From positions 6,331,485 to 6,395,484 of the forward strand of contig NC_049909.1 of NCBI RefSeq assembly GCF_001411555.2: a stretch of 64,000 nt of DNA. The letters are read 5' to 3'. The notes under the pieces were generated by a model. That model saw only the letters and a list, made by a program, of their open reading frames with translations. It searched no databases and was not told the origin of the DNA. Of this stretch, positions 22,155 through 34,587 are shown piece after piece. Position numbers and translations under genes: made by a program. Position 1 is the stretch's first letter. Each line of letters opens with the position of its first letter. Source of the stretch: Juglans regia (Eukaryota > Streptophyta > Magnoliopsida > Fagales > Juglandaceae).

Positions 22155-23570
22155 ATGGCTGAAAATGAGAATCATGATCAGGAAGTAGTGAATCAGAATA
22201 GGACACTTAGAGATTATTTACAACCTGTCAGAACTAGTACCCCCTCATGCATAATCCTACCTTTGAATGCAAATGTCTTTAATTTCAAACCTGGAATGAT
22301 TCCATTAATTCCACATTTTCATGGCATGGATTTCGAGAATCCGTACCTTCATATCAAAGAATTTGAAGAGGTTTGTTCTACATTCATGGACCCAACATGC
22401 ACTGAGGAGGTTATTAGACTAAAGTTGTTTCCATTTTCTTTGAAAGATAAGGCTAAAACATGGTTAAATGCATTAAGACCTAGATCTATAGGCACATGGC
22501 AGGAAATGCAAACTGAATTTTTGAAGAAATTTTTTCCAATACATAGGACAAATGCACTTAAAAGACAAATCATGAACTTTACCCAAAAAGATTCTGAAAC
22601 TTTTTATCAAAGTTGGGAAAGGTTTAAGGATCTTTTAAATGCTTGTCCTCATCATGGTTATGAAAATTGGCGTTTGATAATTTTTTTTATGAAAGTTTGA
22701 CACCTAAAATGCGCCAATTTGTACAAACCATGTGTAATGGAGAATTTTTTGACAAAGAGCCTGAGGAAGCATTTGAATATTTTGATTACCTTGCTGAAAA
22801 TGCTCAATCTTGGGACAAAACTGATGTGCATGATAGGTCTAGGCAAATTGAGTCTGGTCATGGAAAATACACTTTAAAAGAAGATGATGATTTGCGTGCT
22901 AAGTTAACCTTGTTGTCTAGAAAAATGGAAGCTATGGAATTGAAAAAGGTAAATGAAGTGCATGCTGTCCATAAAAATTTAGAGAAGTGTGGTATATGTG
23001 AGGATCATGGGCATGCAACTAATGAGTGTCCCACGATCCTCGCATTCAAAGAGGTATTGTTGAACCAATCTAATGCTGTAAATATGATACAAAAACCATA
23101 TTCTGGTCCTTATTCTAATTCTTATAATCCAGGATGGAGAAACCACCCAAATTTTGGGTGGAGGAATGACCAGCAATTAGCTCCAGCAGCCTTGGCTCCA
23201 GGACCCTCTCAACTCGCAATTCAAGCACCTCCAATGCAGAAGAAGGGACTTGAGGAGACGATGCATCAATTGTCAAACACCTTGCAGCAGTTTATGCAAG
23301 GTCAAGCAACAATCAACAATCAAAACTCTCAAGCGATAAATGACATTCGGAGCACACTGACAAAGATGACTACGGCTTGGAGCTCTCAAGAGAAAGGAAA
23401 ACTTCCTGCACAACCTCAACCCAATCCACAAAGTCAACCACCACAAGGAGCGGTTGAGAGCTCAAATGTGAGGCAAGTGAAGGCGGTCACTACTTTGAGA
23501 AATGGTAAGGTGGTGAACATTCCAGCTCAAGGTTCAGACAAGGCTGGTAAGGTCTCTAAACTTGTACTAA
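22155..23570 (+). pseudogene. Athila gag, one frameshift
   Basis: The start at 22155 (ACCATGG context) gives MAENENHDQEVVNQNRTLRDY. The central gag domain has PLIPHFHGMDFENPYLHIKEF, LKLFPFSLKDKAKTWLNAL and FYQSWERFKDLL. Near 22680, in a run of eight T, the frame shifts; coding continues with FFYESLTPKMRQFV and a CX2CX4HX4C zinc knuckle (22988-23029, CGICEDHGHATNEC). A glutamine- and proline-rich linker then leads into pol in the same frame. Gag would form the particle and package RNA. Apart from the frameshift the sequence looks well kept. The gag/pol limit is approximate. Confidence 0.93.
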
Positions 23571-26500
23571 ATGAGGCTGAAAATGGTGAGTTTGAACAAA
23601 ATGAAACTGAAACTGAAAATATTTCATGTCCTGTACCTGCTCCTTTTCCTCAAAGATTGGTTCATCTGCACAAAGACAAACACCAATATGAAATTTTAGA
23701 AATATTCAAGCATGTTAGGATTAATATCCCTTTGTTGGATGCTATTCAACAAATTCCTGCATATGCTAAGTTTCTAAAAGATTTGTGTACGGTTAAAAGA
23801 AAATTAAATGTGCAAAAGAAAGCTTTTCTTACTGAGCAGGTCAGTGCCATAATTCAGAGTAATACCCCACCAAAATATAAAGACCCCGGTTCACCAACAA
23901 TTGCTTGTGTTATAGGAAGTTCAAAAATTGGTCAAGCATTGTTAGATCTAGGTTCAAGTGTGAATTTGCTGCCTTATAATGTTTATGAGCAACTTGGTTT
24001 GGGTGAATTAAAACCAACTCCTATAATTTTACAACTAGCGGATAGGTCTATTAAAATGCCAAGAGGAGTTGTTGAGGATGTCTTGGTTCAAGTGGATAAA
24101 TTCTTTTATCCCGTTGATTTTGTTGTGTTGGATGTTCACTTGACACCAAAATCTTCTTTTCAAGCACTTGCGATTCTTGGGAGACCTTTTCTTGCTACTT
24201 CAAATGCATTAATAAATTGTAGGAGTGGTGTTTTAAAGCTGAGTTTTGGGAACATGACTCTTGAATTAAATATTTTCAATATTTGTAGGCAACCTCAAGA
24301 CTTGGAAGATGTACAAGAAGTGAATCTGTTGGAAAGCATCCTTGAGGAGGAGACTTATTTGGAATACCGGCCCACTAACCTGCTGTTTGAGTTAGAAAAT
24401 TTTTGTGAACTTCTCACTGATGACACCCCCATTGATGTTTCTCATGTTTTTAATGCAGAAAATAAATTGGAGACTAAATGGAGGCCAAAGATTGAGCAAC
24501 TCCCACCGTTGACAGCAAGTTTGAAGCCTTCAGCAAATGAAATCCCCACACTAGAGCTGAAACCATTGCCAAATGACTTGAAATATGCATTTCTGGGACC
24601 GGACAACACCTTTCTAGTGGTGATTTCAGCCCAACTCTCTCATGATCAAGAAAGGAAATTGATAGAAGTTTTAAAGCAACACAAAGGTGCCATTGGGTGG
24701 ACAATCGCAGATATAAAAGGTATAAATCATCTTGTGTGCACTCATAGGATTTACTTAGAAGAAAATGCTAAAGTTTCTAGGGAGATGCAAAGGAGATGAA
24801 ATCCTACCATGAAAGAGGTGGTAAAAACAGAGATTTTAAAATTACTTGACGTGGGAATCATCTACCCTATTGCGGACAGCAAGTGGGTAAGTCCCATTCA
24901 TGTAGTTCCAAAAAAATCTGGGCTTATCATTGTGAAAAATGAGAAAGATGAACTGATTCCTACTAGGATTTCTACTGGTTGGCGAATGTGTATAGATTAT
25001 AGGAAGTTGAATGCCGCCACTAGGAAAGATCATTTCCCTTTGCCATTTCTTGATCAAGTGCTAGAAAAGTTGCGGGTCATGATTTCTATTGCTTTCTTGA
25101 TGGATATTCTGGTTTTTACCAAATAGAAATAGCACCCGAAGATCAAGAGAAAACAACTTTTACTTGCCCATTTGGCACTTTTGCATTTAGAAGAATGCCT
25201 TTTGGACTATGTAATGCACCGGCTACTTTTCAAAGATGTATGCTTAGTATTTTCAGTGACATGATTGAAAACTGTTTGGAAATATTCATGGATGATTTTT
25301 CAGTGTTTGGCAGTTCTTTTGATGCATGTTTGACTAACTTACAAGCTGTTTTAGCCAGGTGTGAAGAGAAGCATTTGCTTCTCAATTGGGAAAAGTGTCA
25401 TTTCATGGTCCAACAAGGCATAGTTCTTGGTCACATAGTCTCATCACGAGGTATTAAAGTTGATAAAGCTAAAATTGAACTTATTTCCAAGCTTCTTATA
25501 CCCAAAACAGTAAAAGAAATCAGATCATTTCTTGGGCATGCTGGGTTTTATAGGAGATTCATTCAAAATTTTAGTTCTATCTCTAAGCCTTTGTGTGAGT
25601 TACTTATGCATGATGTTGCTTTTGAATGGACCTCTTCTTGTCAAGATGCTTTTGATAAGCTGAAAATTTTGCTCACCACAGCTCCTATCATGCAGCCCCC
25701 TGTTTGGTCTATTCCTTTTGAGATAATGTGTGATGCTAGTGATGTAGCCATAGGAGTTGTTCTTGGACAGCGTATATATAAGTTCCCACATGTCATTTCT
25801 TATGCAAGTAGAACTTTAAATGGAGCCCAAAGAAATTATTCTACCACAGAAAAGGAATTGCTCGCTGTAGTTTTTGCATTAGACAAGTTTCGAACTTATA
25901 TTCTTGGTTCTCCTGTGGTTGTTTTCACTGACCATGCAGCGTTAAAGTACTTATTGTCAAAGAAGGATGCTAAACCACGTTTAATCCGATGGATTCTTCT
26001 TCTCCAAGAATTTGACCTTATCATCAAAGACAAGAAGGGTGCTGAAAACGTAGTTGCCGACCACTTGTCTCGGCTTACATTTGCTGAAAAGGATCACACT
26101 ATCCCTATCCTTGACTCTTTTCCTGATGAACAATTAATGTCAGTTGAAAATTTGCCTTGGTTTGCTGACATAGTTAATTTTTTGGTGACAGGACAAACTC
26201 CACCCCATTGGAGTGCTCAAGACATACGGAGATTCAAGCATGAGGTAAAGTCATTCTTTTATGACGATCCTTACTTGTTTAAATATTGTTCTGACCAAAT
26301 CATAAGGAAATGTGTGCCTGATCATGAGATACAAGTTGTTCTTTCTTTTTGTCATAATGAGGCTTGTGGGGGGCATTTTTCTGCAAATAAAACTGTTGCA
26401 AAAATTTTACAAAGTGGGTTTTATTGGCCACATATGTTTAAGGATGCGTATAATTTTTGCAAAACTTGTGAGCCATGTCAAAAACTAGGCACAGTCACTA

Positions 26501-27456
26501 AGAGAAATATGATGCCTTTACAACCCATTTTGGTCATTGAGATTTTTGATTGTTGGGGGATTGATTTTATGGGACCATTTCCATCTTCTTTTGGTTATTT
26601 GTATATCCTCGTGGCTGTTGATTATGTTTCTAAATGGGTTGAAGCCATTCCATGTAAAACAAATGACCATAAGATAGTGCTTAAGTTTTTGAAAGAAAAC
26701 ATTTTTGCTAGATTTGGCATGCATAAAGCTATCATTAGTGATAATGGAACTGATTTTTGCAACAAACCATTTGTTGCCCTCATGAAAAAATATGGTATAC
26801 ACCATAAAGTTTCCACTCCATATCACCCGCAAACGAATGGGCAAGCTGAATTAGCTAATAGGGAACTTAAGCACATCTTAGAAAAAACAGTCAACCCCAA
26901 CAGAAAAGATTGGTCTTTAAGGCTTACTGATGCGCTTTGGGCTTATAGGACAGCCTTTAAAACCTCTCTTAACATGTCTCCTTATCGCTTGGTCTATGGA
27001 AAGGCATGTCACCTTCCATTTGAGCTTGGACATAAGGCATATTGGGCTGTTAAACAATTTAATTTTTCTATTGACCATGCTGGTTCTGTGAGAAAATTTC
27101 AGATTTCAGAATTAGATGAGCTTAGGCGAGATGCATATGACAATTCTAAATTGTCAAAAGAACGCATGAAGGTATTACATGACAAGCACATCCAAAGAAA
27201 GAGTTTTGAGCCCAATGAGCAAGTCTTACTTTACAATTCCCGCCTCCATCTATTTCCAGGCAAATTAAGATCGAGGTGGAGTGGGCCTTATGTAGTTAAG
27301 ACTGTGTTTCCATATGGAGCTGTTGAGATTACTAATCCTCAAAATGGAAACACTTTCAAAGTTAATGGCCAACGACTTAAACATTTTTTGCCAAAACTTT
27401 CACATGAGGATACTTCTTTTCCTTTGGAAGATCCCATTTATTCTCATGGTTCTTAG
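23571..27456 (+). pseudogene. Athila pol: protease, RT, RNase H, integrase
   Basis: The domains follow in Ty3/gypsy order. The aspartic protease has LLDLGSSVNLLPYNVYEQLG near 23940, an Athila-style active site with L in place of T. Reverse transcriptase runs from about 24660 to 25600 with GWRMCIDYRKLNAAT and the catalytic FMDDFSVFG. RNase H has [15 protein letters not shown] near 25725 and [11 protein letters not shown]. Integrase has the zinc site ([17 protein letters not shown] near 26350-26480) and core motifs [16 protein letters not shown] and [17 protein letters not shown]. Lesions are an in-frame TGA at 24797-24799 just before NPTMKEVV and a one-base loss near 25071 before the [13 protein letters not shown] region. 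From there to the stop at 27456 the frame is open. No chromodomain and no envelope-like ORF follow. Confidence 0.95.
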
Positions 27457-28604
27457 CTCATTGTTGTTTTGTTTTAATTTTTTTTTTCTTTCTCTTCTTC
27501 TCTTTCTTTTCCTTTTATTTTTCTGCTTTTATTTGTTTCAGTTCTATGTTTTGTTCTTTCTTTCTTTTTTCTTTTTCTTTAGTATATATTTTCAGGTTCA
27601 GCACTGTTTATTCCTTTATGGTTTCATTTTTACGTTCACAATCCTTTCAGCCATCTCAGGTATTTCCCTTCGGCCCTATTTTCTTTCATGCTTTATTGCA
27701 TTCATGATTTGCATTGAGGACACTGTTCATTTTTAGTTGGGGGGTAAGGAGAGCCTTCTACCATTAGTCTCTCAGGATTAATTATTGTGGGGTCTGATTT
27801 TTTTGTTGCTACCAAGCTACTATTTTCACACTTCTCTACTTAAGATCAGATAGTTGCAGTTTTGGGCTACACTAATTCTCATTGGTTAGTTTTAAATTTG
27901 ACACTTGACCTTATGATATGTCTTAGCAACTCAAACTTGGGAAAGTTACTTCAAAGCTATTGATTGATGACCTTAATTGACACAAACAGATACTTTTTGT
28001 GGTTTGTTTGATGACAATCAGTGGTTTCTTCTAAGCAACTAGCAAGAACTACAATGAACCATATCTTAATGGCTTAGGAAAAGTGTGATGAAAATTAAAA
28101 AAAAAAAAAAAAAGGTTGCAAAAGTACATTAGAAAAGGGACAAGCTAGAGATCATGCAAAAAAAAAAAAAAGCATGTACATTGGAAAAGGCTACCTATCA
28201 CCGGGATCTGTTAAAAAAAAAATGGGTCTTTCAAAGTGTGATAGCGTGAAAGCCGCCAACGTAATGGTTTTGAATTGGAGTGAAGACCTTTTGGTCTTTC
28301 TTGAAAAAAAGTTGCTAGGTTGAAACTATTGTGAGAGATCTTGAAACCAACAAATGAAAATCTGTTCACACACTTGGTGCACTCAAAGATCTCCAGCTTA
28401 AGTACATTTCCCTTGTTTGAGCTCTTGAGAATTTTATAAGCTTTTGTGTTGAGTTAAAATTTGACTTGTCTATATTCTAATGCCCATGATTTCAATATGA
28501 TTGATCTTTTGTAGAATTTTTGAGTTTAGTAGCTCACTCTTGAATTCCGCAATATTTTTATTTCATTATTTGCTAGAGACTAGCAAAAAGCTAGTTGGGG
28601 GGTG
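27457..28604 (+). other. Athila 3' untranslated region and polypurine tract
   Basis: It begins T- and C-rich with no credible coding, then two similar A-tract units (about 28098-28140 and 28158-28190, each with GTACATT..GAAAAGG), and closes with CTAGTTGGGGGGTG next to the 3' LTR. An Athila envelope-like gene, when present, would sit here; none is seen. A frame at 27314-27736 overlaps pol and is low-complexity. Confidence 0.8.
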
Positions 28605-30227
28605 TGATAAAGTGATAAAAATTACATGATAAAGCTGCTTAAGTGAATGAATTATTTAACAAAAAATGAATTAAGCACTTAATTATGTATTGATTTTTAA
28701 TACTTGACTCAATGTTAAATTCTGATTAATATCTCAAATTTTATTCTGATAATTTACTTATGTTGCAGGGCATTGTGGAAAAGATATTAAAATCATATGG
28801 GTCTTATTGGAAGTACCTAATGCCAGCAACAAAAGAAATGCACAGCTGCAGCAGATCAAAACGCGCAGCAGAGATGAAACGCTGGGGCTGACCTCAAAAC
28901 GCAAGAGGCGAAGGAATGAAACGCTGGGGCTGAACTCAAAACGCAAGAGGCGAAGGAATGAAACGCAGGCGAGCTGAACTCAAAACGCGCTGGGCGAAGG
29001 CATGAAACGCGGGAGATGCAGCAGTGAAACGAAACGCACAGCAGCAAGGCCTGGTGGGCAGAGACGTGCGCACTGCGGAGAGCAAGAAATGCACGAACGT
29101 GGGCTGTGCTGCAGAGAGGAAACGCGTAGTCGGTTTGAGGCAAAAGAGAGATATAAAACGAAAAATAATTTTCGTGCGCCGACAGTTTTCATTTTAGTAT
29201 TTTCCGCAAGTTTTTCTTCCGCACATATTTTTTCTTTGGGAATTATTTTCGTTCAGCGGTTCAGTTCTTCCTCTTCAATTTATTTTTCCAGTTCATTTTA
29301 TTTTCCGTAAGTTTGTATGCTTTTGAGTTTCGGATTTCAGCACATTTGTGGGATACAGTATATTTTTATTCAGTAACTTTAATTTGAAACAGTATATGAT
29401 GATGTTAGATTTTAATTTTCTTGAGCATTTTGTTAATCTAGAGATGATAGGCTAGATTTTTAGCTTGGGATTCAATGAGTAACCCGTGACTATTTGGGAT
29501 TGGATTTACTTCAATATTTAGTGCTTTTGATGATTAACTTGATGGATTATATCTCAATGTGCATCTAGAAAATATTAGAGTTCTTTATTCTTGGTTTAGA
29601 TCAATTGTAGACGTAAAGGCACAATTGATACTTGAACAAGTAACATGACTTTAATGTTTTTCTTTCACTTTCTATGATTGTTATATAATTTGTCAAGTAG
29701 TTTTATTAAAATAAAATTGTGGTTCATTGCTATATTATCCGACTATGATTTCTTGGAATGAGAAAATGGTCGAGAGAAAATAAAAAGAGAAGTAAATCCA
29801 TCATCAAATTAGTGGGTGAAAATTGCATCCCAAGTGTTTGTTTAATTGTTTCTTACAATTTTAAGTCAACTTCCATACGATTTCTTTAAATCCCTTTAAT
29901 CTTAGCAATTTTAGAAAAATAGATTCTCTTTTATTTTCAGCTTTACTTATGCTTGAACGTCCCGACAATTTCACTCATAATTCATTCTACACCCCCTTAA
30001 TAAATATCCACATTTAGGTGTAAATATTGTTAGTGGTTAAGTTTAGGAATTTATTTCTCTTTGCTTATTATTTTAAATTTTCGTGTCACTCCAAACGGTA
30101 ATATGTGGTCTTGCGAAAATGAAATGTTTGCTAAATTTTCATTGTCCCTGTGAATTCGATCTTGGGATTTACCCTTGTATTACTTTGATAGCTTCTACGC
30201 TTGGAAGTCGAAATTAAAAGCTGATCA
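28605..30227 (+). repeat. Athila 3' LTR
   Basis: It is the same length as the 5' LTR and differs at about 19 positions by eye. The 43-bp tandem array (28874-29005) and TATA box (29152-29158) are present. It ends AGCTGATCA, followed by the TSD ACAAG. Confidence 0.95.
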
Positions 30228-30232
30228 ACAAG

Positions 30233-31039
30233 ATTTCAAGTTCATGTTCAGCTTCAGTCACGTTCAGTTCAAGCTCATGTTCAATCTCAGTTCATGTTAT
30301 TTTGTGTTCAAGTTCAAGTCATGCTATGTCACATTCAGTTTCAAGTTCACTTCAGTCTAGTTTATTTCATGTTAGTTCAAGTCATGTAAGTAAATGTCAT
30401 GCTATTTTTATGTCACCTCAAGCTTACTCATGTTCACGTTGTACATTCATGCTTTTACTGTCATGCATGCATATTTAAACTGTCAGTTTAAGTTGTCTGT
30501 TAACTTGTTGAGATATATAATCAAATCTCACTTGGTAGTCCCCACTATTATTCCCACTGGAATGGTAGATCATGTACCAGGACTAGGAGCCACAACGACG
30601 GCACAACACAGGACTTATTGCTTCGATGCTCCATTTTATTGATAGTATTATGAAATCCTTGATCAAGTTGCACAAGCTACTCGATGAATTAACTTAATAG
30701 TTACCTTAGTTTCTGCTTGTACTTAAGGAGCTCTGCCTCCAATAGTTACGTTAGTTTTTGCTTGTACTTATGGTTACAGATATTTTGGACTTACGCTGTA
30801 ACTTGAACATCTCTTATCTTCAGTTTATGAAATATGTTTCATGTTTGGGATATAACGTCTAGTGCATAGTATTGCTTATAGAAAAAAAAAAAATAATGCA
30901 GCTGCAAATACTAATATGTTAGATTCATGCTAGATACATTGCATCCTTAATTGTCATGAACGGGGATATAAAACCTTGTATTGCATGTCCCGACGCTTCA
31001 GAGTCCGTTTGATCCCAAGCAGAATCTGGTAGCATCATA
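30233..31039 (+). repeat. Old degenerate A-like LTR, segment 4 of 4 (3' end)
   Basis: It resumes the A-like LTR after Athila with TTCATGTTCAGCTTCAG repeats. The hairpin cluster follows (30509-30567), then GTCATGAACGGGG and a CGACGCTTCAGAGTCCG..GATCCCAAGC end block. The last bases read GGTAGCATCATA where intact copies read GGGGGCGTCACA. No primer-binding site follows, so the outer element is a solo LTR or a fragment. Confidence 0.75.
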
Positions 31040-31077
31040 GATGCTCCCAAGCGGAATCTGGTAGCATCATAGATGCT
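31014..31077 (+). repeat. 32-bp tandem duplication across the LTR end
   Basis: The unit CCCAAGCAGAATCTGGTAGC plus 12 more bases occurs at 31014-31045 and again at 31046-31077 with one A/G difference. Each unit holds the last 26 bp of the old LTR and the first 6 bp of flank, so the duplication arose after insertion. Confidence 0.9.
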
Positions 31078-31783
31078 CTCATTCTCTCGTCTCTATTCTG
31101 TCTGTTCAATTTCATTTCACCTCTGTTTCGTGCATTTCATTTCATTTCTTAGGCTACAACAAAGAAGATTTCCACCATTTCCAGGTGCACTCTTTCTCTC
31201 TTGAAAAAAAAAAGGTAGCGTTTTTGTAAACTTCAGTTTCGAAAAACTTGCTTGATGCTATTAGTGTATTATACATCTTCTTTTTTCTTTGATCTTGTAT
31301 TTGTGTGTAAGACCCTATAGAATCGATTACAACCCCCCACTTGCAGGACCTGAACCAAAGCTAGGATTGCAAGAGCAGGAAAACTCCTCCTTGCTTCTGA
31401 AGGGTTGGAAATTCCTTCTTTCTGAATTTTTTCAATTTTTTTTTTTTTTTTTGTTTTGGTCGTACAAATTGCAGGTACAATTTTGGTATTTTGCAAACTA
31501 GAGCCTTCCTGTTTGTGTTGGTTGGAAAGTTCGATTTAGATATTAGATCTCGAGCCCTCTCTAATTCATTATTTAATGCTTAGTTTTGTATTGTAGGAAA
31601 TGTAATATTTTAGCTTTTTGTTTTGTGGAGTCTCAACCCCCCTTAACCAACTCTAAAGAATCTTAACTGCCTGAAAAATCTTGTTTTATGAAGAAATAAA
31701 GAAGGCATTGCAATTTCTTCTCAGACTTAATGCAACCACATGCTTTTTTGCTGTATGAGTTATCCATATTGGTATAGTGCAGA
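31078..31783. other. Unassigned DNA between two elements
   Basis: There are CT-rich stretches, a T run (31437-31452) and splice-like words, but no domain in any frame. Frames at 31269-31496 (minus) and 31289-31501 (plus) overlap each other and contain the low-complexity run. It could be host DNA or an unrecognised repeat. Confidence 0.5.
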
Positions 31784-34587
31784 TGTAACGCCCGTCCTTG
31801 TGGTGGGACTTTTTCTAAAATATTTTTATAAAAAGGACGACGGGAATTACCGTCCTTTTTAAAACTTTTCACTTGGATCCCCAGGGTGCGAGACTCTACG
31901 TTTACAAATAAAATGTGCTTTGATCATAAAAGAGGGTTACAACGGAAAACATAAATCTTATAATAAAAAGGTCTCGTACGTTTAAAACTCGTGCCTAGAC
32001 TTCCGTGCTCTTCCCCATGGGCCATGTCTGTCCTGATCGTGCAATTCCTGTGAGGGGGAGGGACATGCATAAAAACTAAAATGAGTCGAAGACTCGTAAG
32101 CATTACTTCATACGATTAAAATATAACAACATAGGTTTTCATTCATGCATTCATCATTCGTACATACTATTACGTGCGTGCCTACGTGTCTTGTGTGCGT
32201 TCGTTTGAAAACGTCACTAGACGGGGCTTTTCTTTCGAAAGGCTTTTCTTTATTTAAAACGTGTCTCCCGTCAGTGCCTTCATTTCTTCAAGAGTCGCTG
32301 TACGGGATTTTACTTTAAAAAGGGCTTTCTCGTCTTAAAACGTTCCCCCGTTAGTGCCTTCATTTCTTAAAGGGCCCGTGCTCTTGTGCATACATGTGCG
32401 TTCGTGTGTTCGTGCGTGCGTGCGTACATCCATTCTTTCTTATCGCTTTCATAGGCCAGTACATACAATTACGCCCCATGTGTTTGGGGTTAGCGGTCTT
32501 CCTTTGGACCCGGATTCCGCCCGTGGCCACTGGTTGGGAACTCCTTTTCATAGGGGGCAGCACTGGGTGCACTTCCAGCGCTACTTACCCGGCATTGCAA
32601 TCTGCCCATTCATCGGTACCCTTTCATTCATGTCATGTGGCCGTTACGTGTCTTCATACATTCATGCTTTCATTTCTTTCTTTCTTTCTTTTCATTCATT
32701 CGTTCATGTCAGCTCGAGGGAGCTGAAGCTTTCATTCAGTTCGTTCTTTCATTTTACAGTCCTTTCTTTTCATGAGAAAACATTTCTTTTCATGAGAAGG
32801 TATCGTTTGGGGCGTAGGCCTGAAAATGGTCTTTCCGTTTTCTTTTTCAATTTCATTTCAGCTCTATCTTCTCTTTAACAAAGAACATACATGGGCTTAA
32901 GCGTTAGCTTCCGTGGCGATCTATAAGCGTCACCTTGAACGTCGTCAATCGTGGCATCCGCGAGCATCACCTCGTGGTGCACATGAGAGCGTCGGTTCGT
33001 AGGATTCACGAAAGCATCTGCTTTCATGCCTTTCATGCATCTTCATCAGTTTATGGACTTTTCTTAGAAAATACATACAATAGATACAGCGTATAGTCAT
33101 CCATTCACATGCGTACAATTAATACTTTGGGTGCGTAAAAAGGGGCTGCCAAGGAGGGGCCGTACATACTTATACTTTTGAACATTTAGCATTTTCTTTC
33201 TTAAAACGTCTTTAGTCTTTTCGTGAGCATTTTAAAGGAAAAGCGTTTCTTGTATCTTTGATAACTCTAGAAGAGTATGAACGTAACACTTACCTGGACT
33301 CCATGCTACTTGCATGTCATTCAGTCCATTCACGTGCTTGTCAGATGGCAACCTACATGCATACACATAACCTTAGCATCATTCTATATCTAATGCATAA
33401 GTAACTTAAACTATAAATAGAACCACGCTATACTTAGAACACTCTCCTTCTATCCCGTGCACTTATGTGCCCTTCACTATGTTAAACCCTTCGAGGACCA
33501 CTTACGGTCACCACAACTTCCAACTCAAAATCTTGTCTCGAGTGCTCATCCACTAAAGTGAACCCCTTATTCACCTTAGGATTAAGACACTAGGACATTC
33601 GTCTTACTCTTCTTACAACCACATTCGACGCATGATTCCGACCGATGGAATCACAGATCTCAATCCTAACGATGCATCCGTCACTATCTTCATGCATCGT
33701 GGCCCACACTAAATCCTCATTCCCATCCATAAAGACACATGGCTCTAAGCCAACTCTGAGGTTTAAGCACCGTGCAACTATGCTCATGACAGATTACCCA
33801 TTACATATAGTGAATCCGTCCGGCACGTGTCTCTCACCATGTTACACAGGTACCTTACCCCTTTATCACCTAAGATCAACATATATCACACGTTGATCAC
33901 CTGCTCGTAGGGACAAGGGCCATACTCCGATACCAATCTTCCCTTAACCCGGCTAGCATGACTCTTCACACTACCCGTCCCTTTTGACAGTTCATCCCAA
34001 CACTTAACACGACAAGACTCCATCCATAACTACGTTTCATGTCACATTATATAGCCTGAGATTGCTCCAGTGCTACACTGTGACCTTGTCGTGTTACCTA
34101 GCATTCTACTTCATCACTCCTGACTCATCACGAGTACGGTTCCTCACGTACTCCCGTCACATCGTGACATCTCGTCACGTTCCCGTTTCGCCATTTCTAC
34201 ACTTCAACACTTCACCCATCATAAGCATGACTTCCAATAACCACGTCACTTCGTGACGTTGCCCAGTCATGCTTCCGTTGCGTACTCTTACACTTATTCC
34301 ACTATTTTACCCATCACAAGCACGACTGTCAATAGTCATGTCACTTCGTGACATTCCCCAGTCATGCTTCCGCTGCGCACTCTTATACTTGCTCTGTTAC
34401 TTTCACGCATACTTTTAGCTATAAGTCCATTGTAGTGACACTTGTCATCTCAGACTACAAGCTACGCCATAACTACTTCGGGACACTGTTCCACAGTTCC
34501 CGACACTATCCATCACATTCCACGCCCATAAATCACATAACCATCCTTATCTCTACGGCACGTCACACGTAGTGTCGCTGCTACGTG

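Larger units (their letters stand above)
8835..30232 (+). mobile_element. Complete Athila-lineage Ty3/gypsy element with TSD ACAAG
   Basis: ACAAG is directly repeated at 8835-8839 and 30228-30232. Between them lie two 1623-bp LTRs (8840-10462 and 28605-30227), a TGGCGCCGTTGCCGGGGA primer-binding site, gag-pol from 22155 to 27456 and a purine tract ending GGGGGGTG at 28604. An 11.36-kb LTR-A element (10702-22056) sits in the leader between the primer site and gag, so the Athila element proper is about 10 kb. I count roughly 19 differences between the LTRs by eye (about 1.2%), so the insertion is fairly recent. No envelope-like ORF is present after pol. Gag-pol carries three lesions, so this copy cannot encode its own movement. 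Confidence 0.95.

Noticed and set aside
27314..27736. Hydrophobic frame after Athila pol as a possible envelope-like protein
   Set aside because: It overlaps the pol end in another frame and then encodes a phenylalanine/leucine run from a T-rich tract. There is no signal peptide plus coiled-coil layout.
31269..31501. Small host gene between the A-like LTR and LTR-D
   Set aside because: The frames are short, overlap on opposite strands and include a homopolymer run. The origin of the segment stays open.
32465..32600. LTR-D counterpart of the three stem-loop block
   Set aside because: Short hairpins such as CTGG/CCAG with an 8-nt loop exist on the sense strand, but stems 2 and 3 do not align convincingly with families A, B and C.
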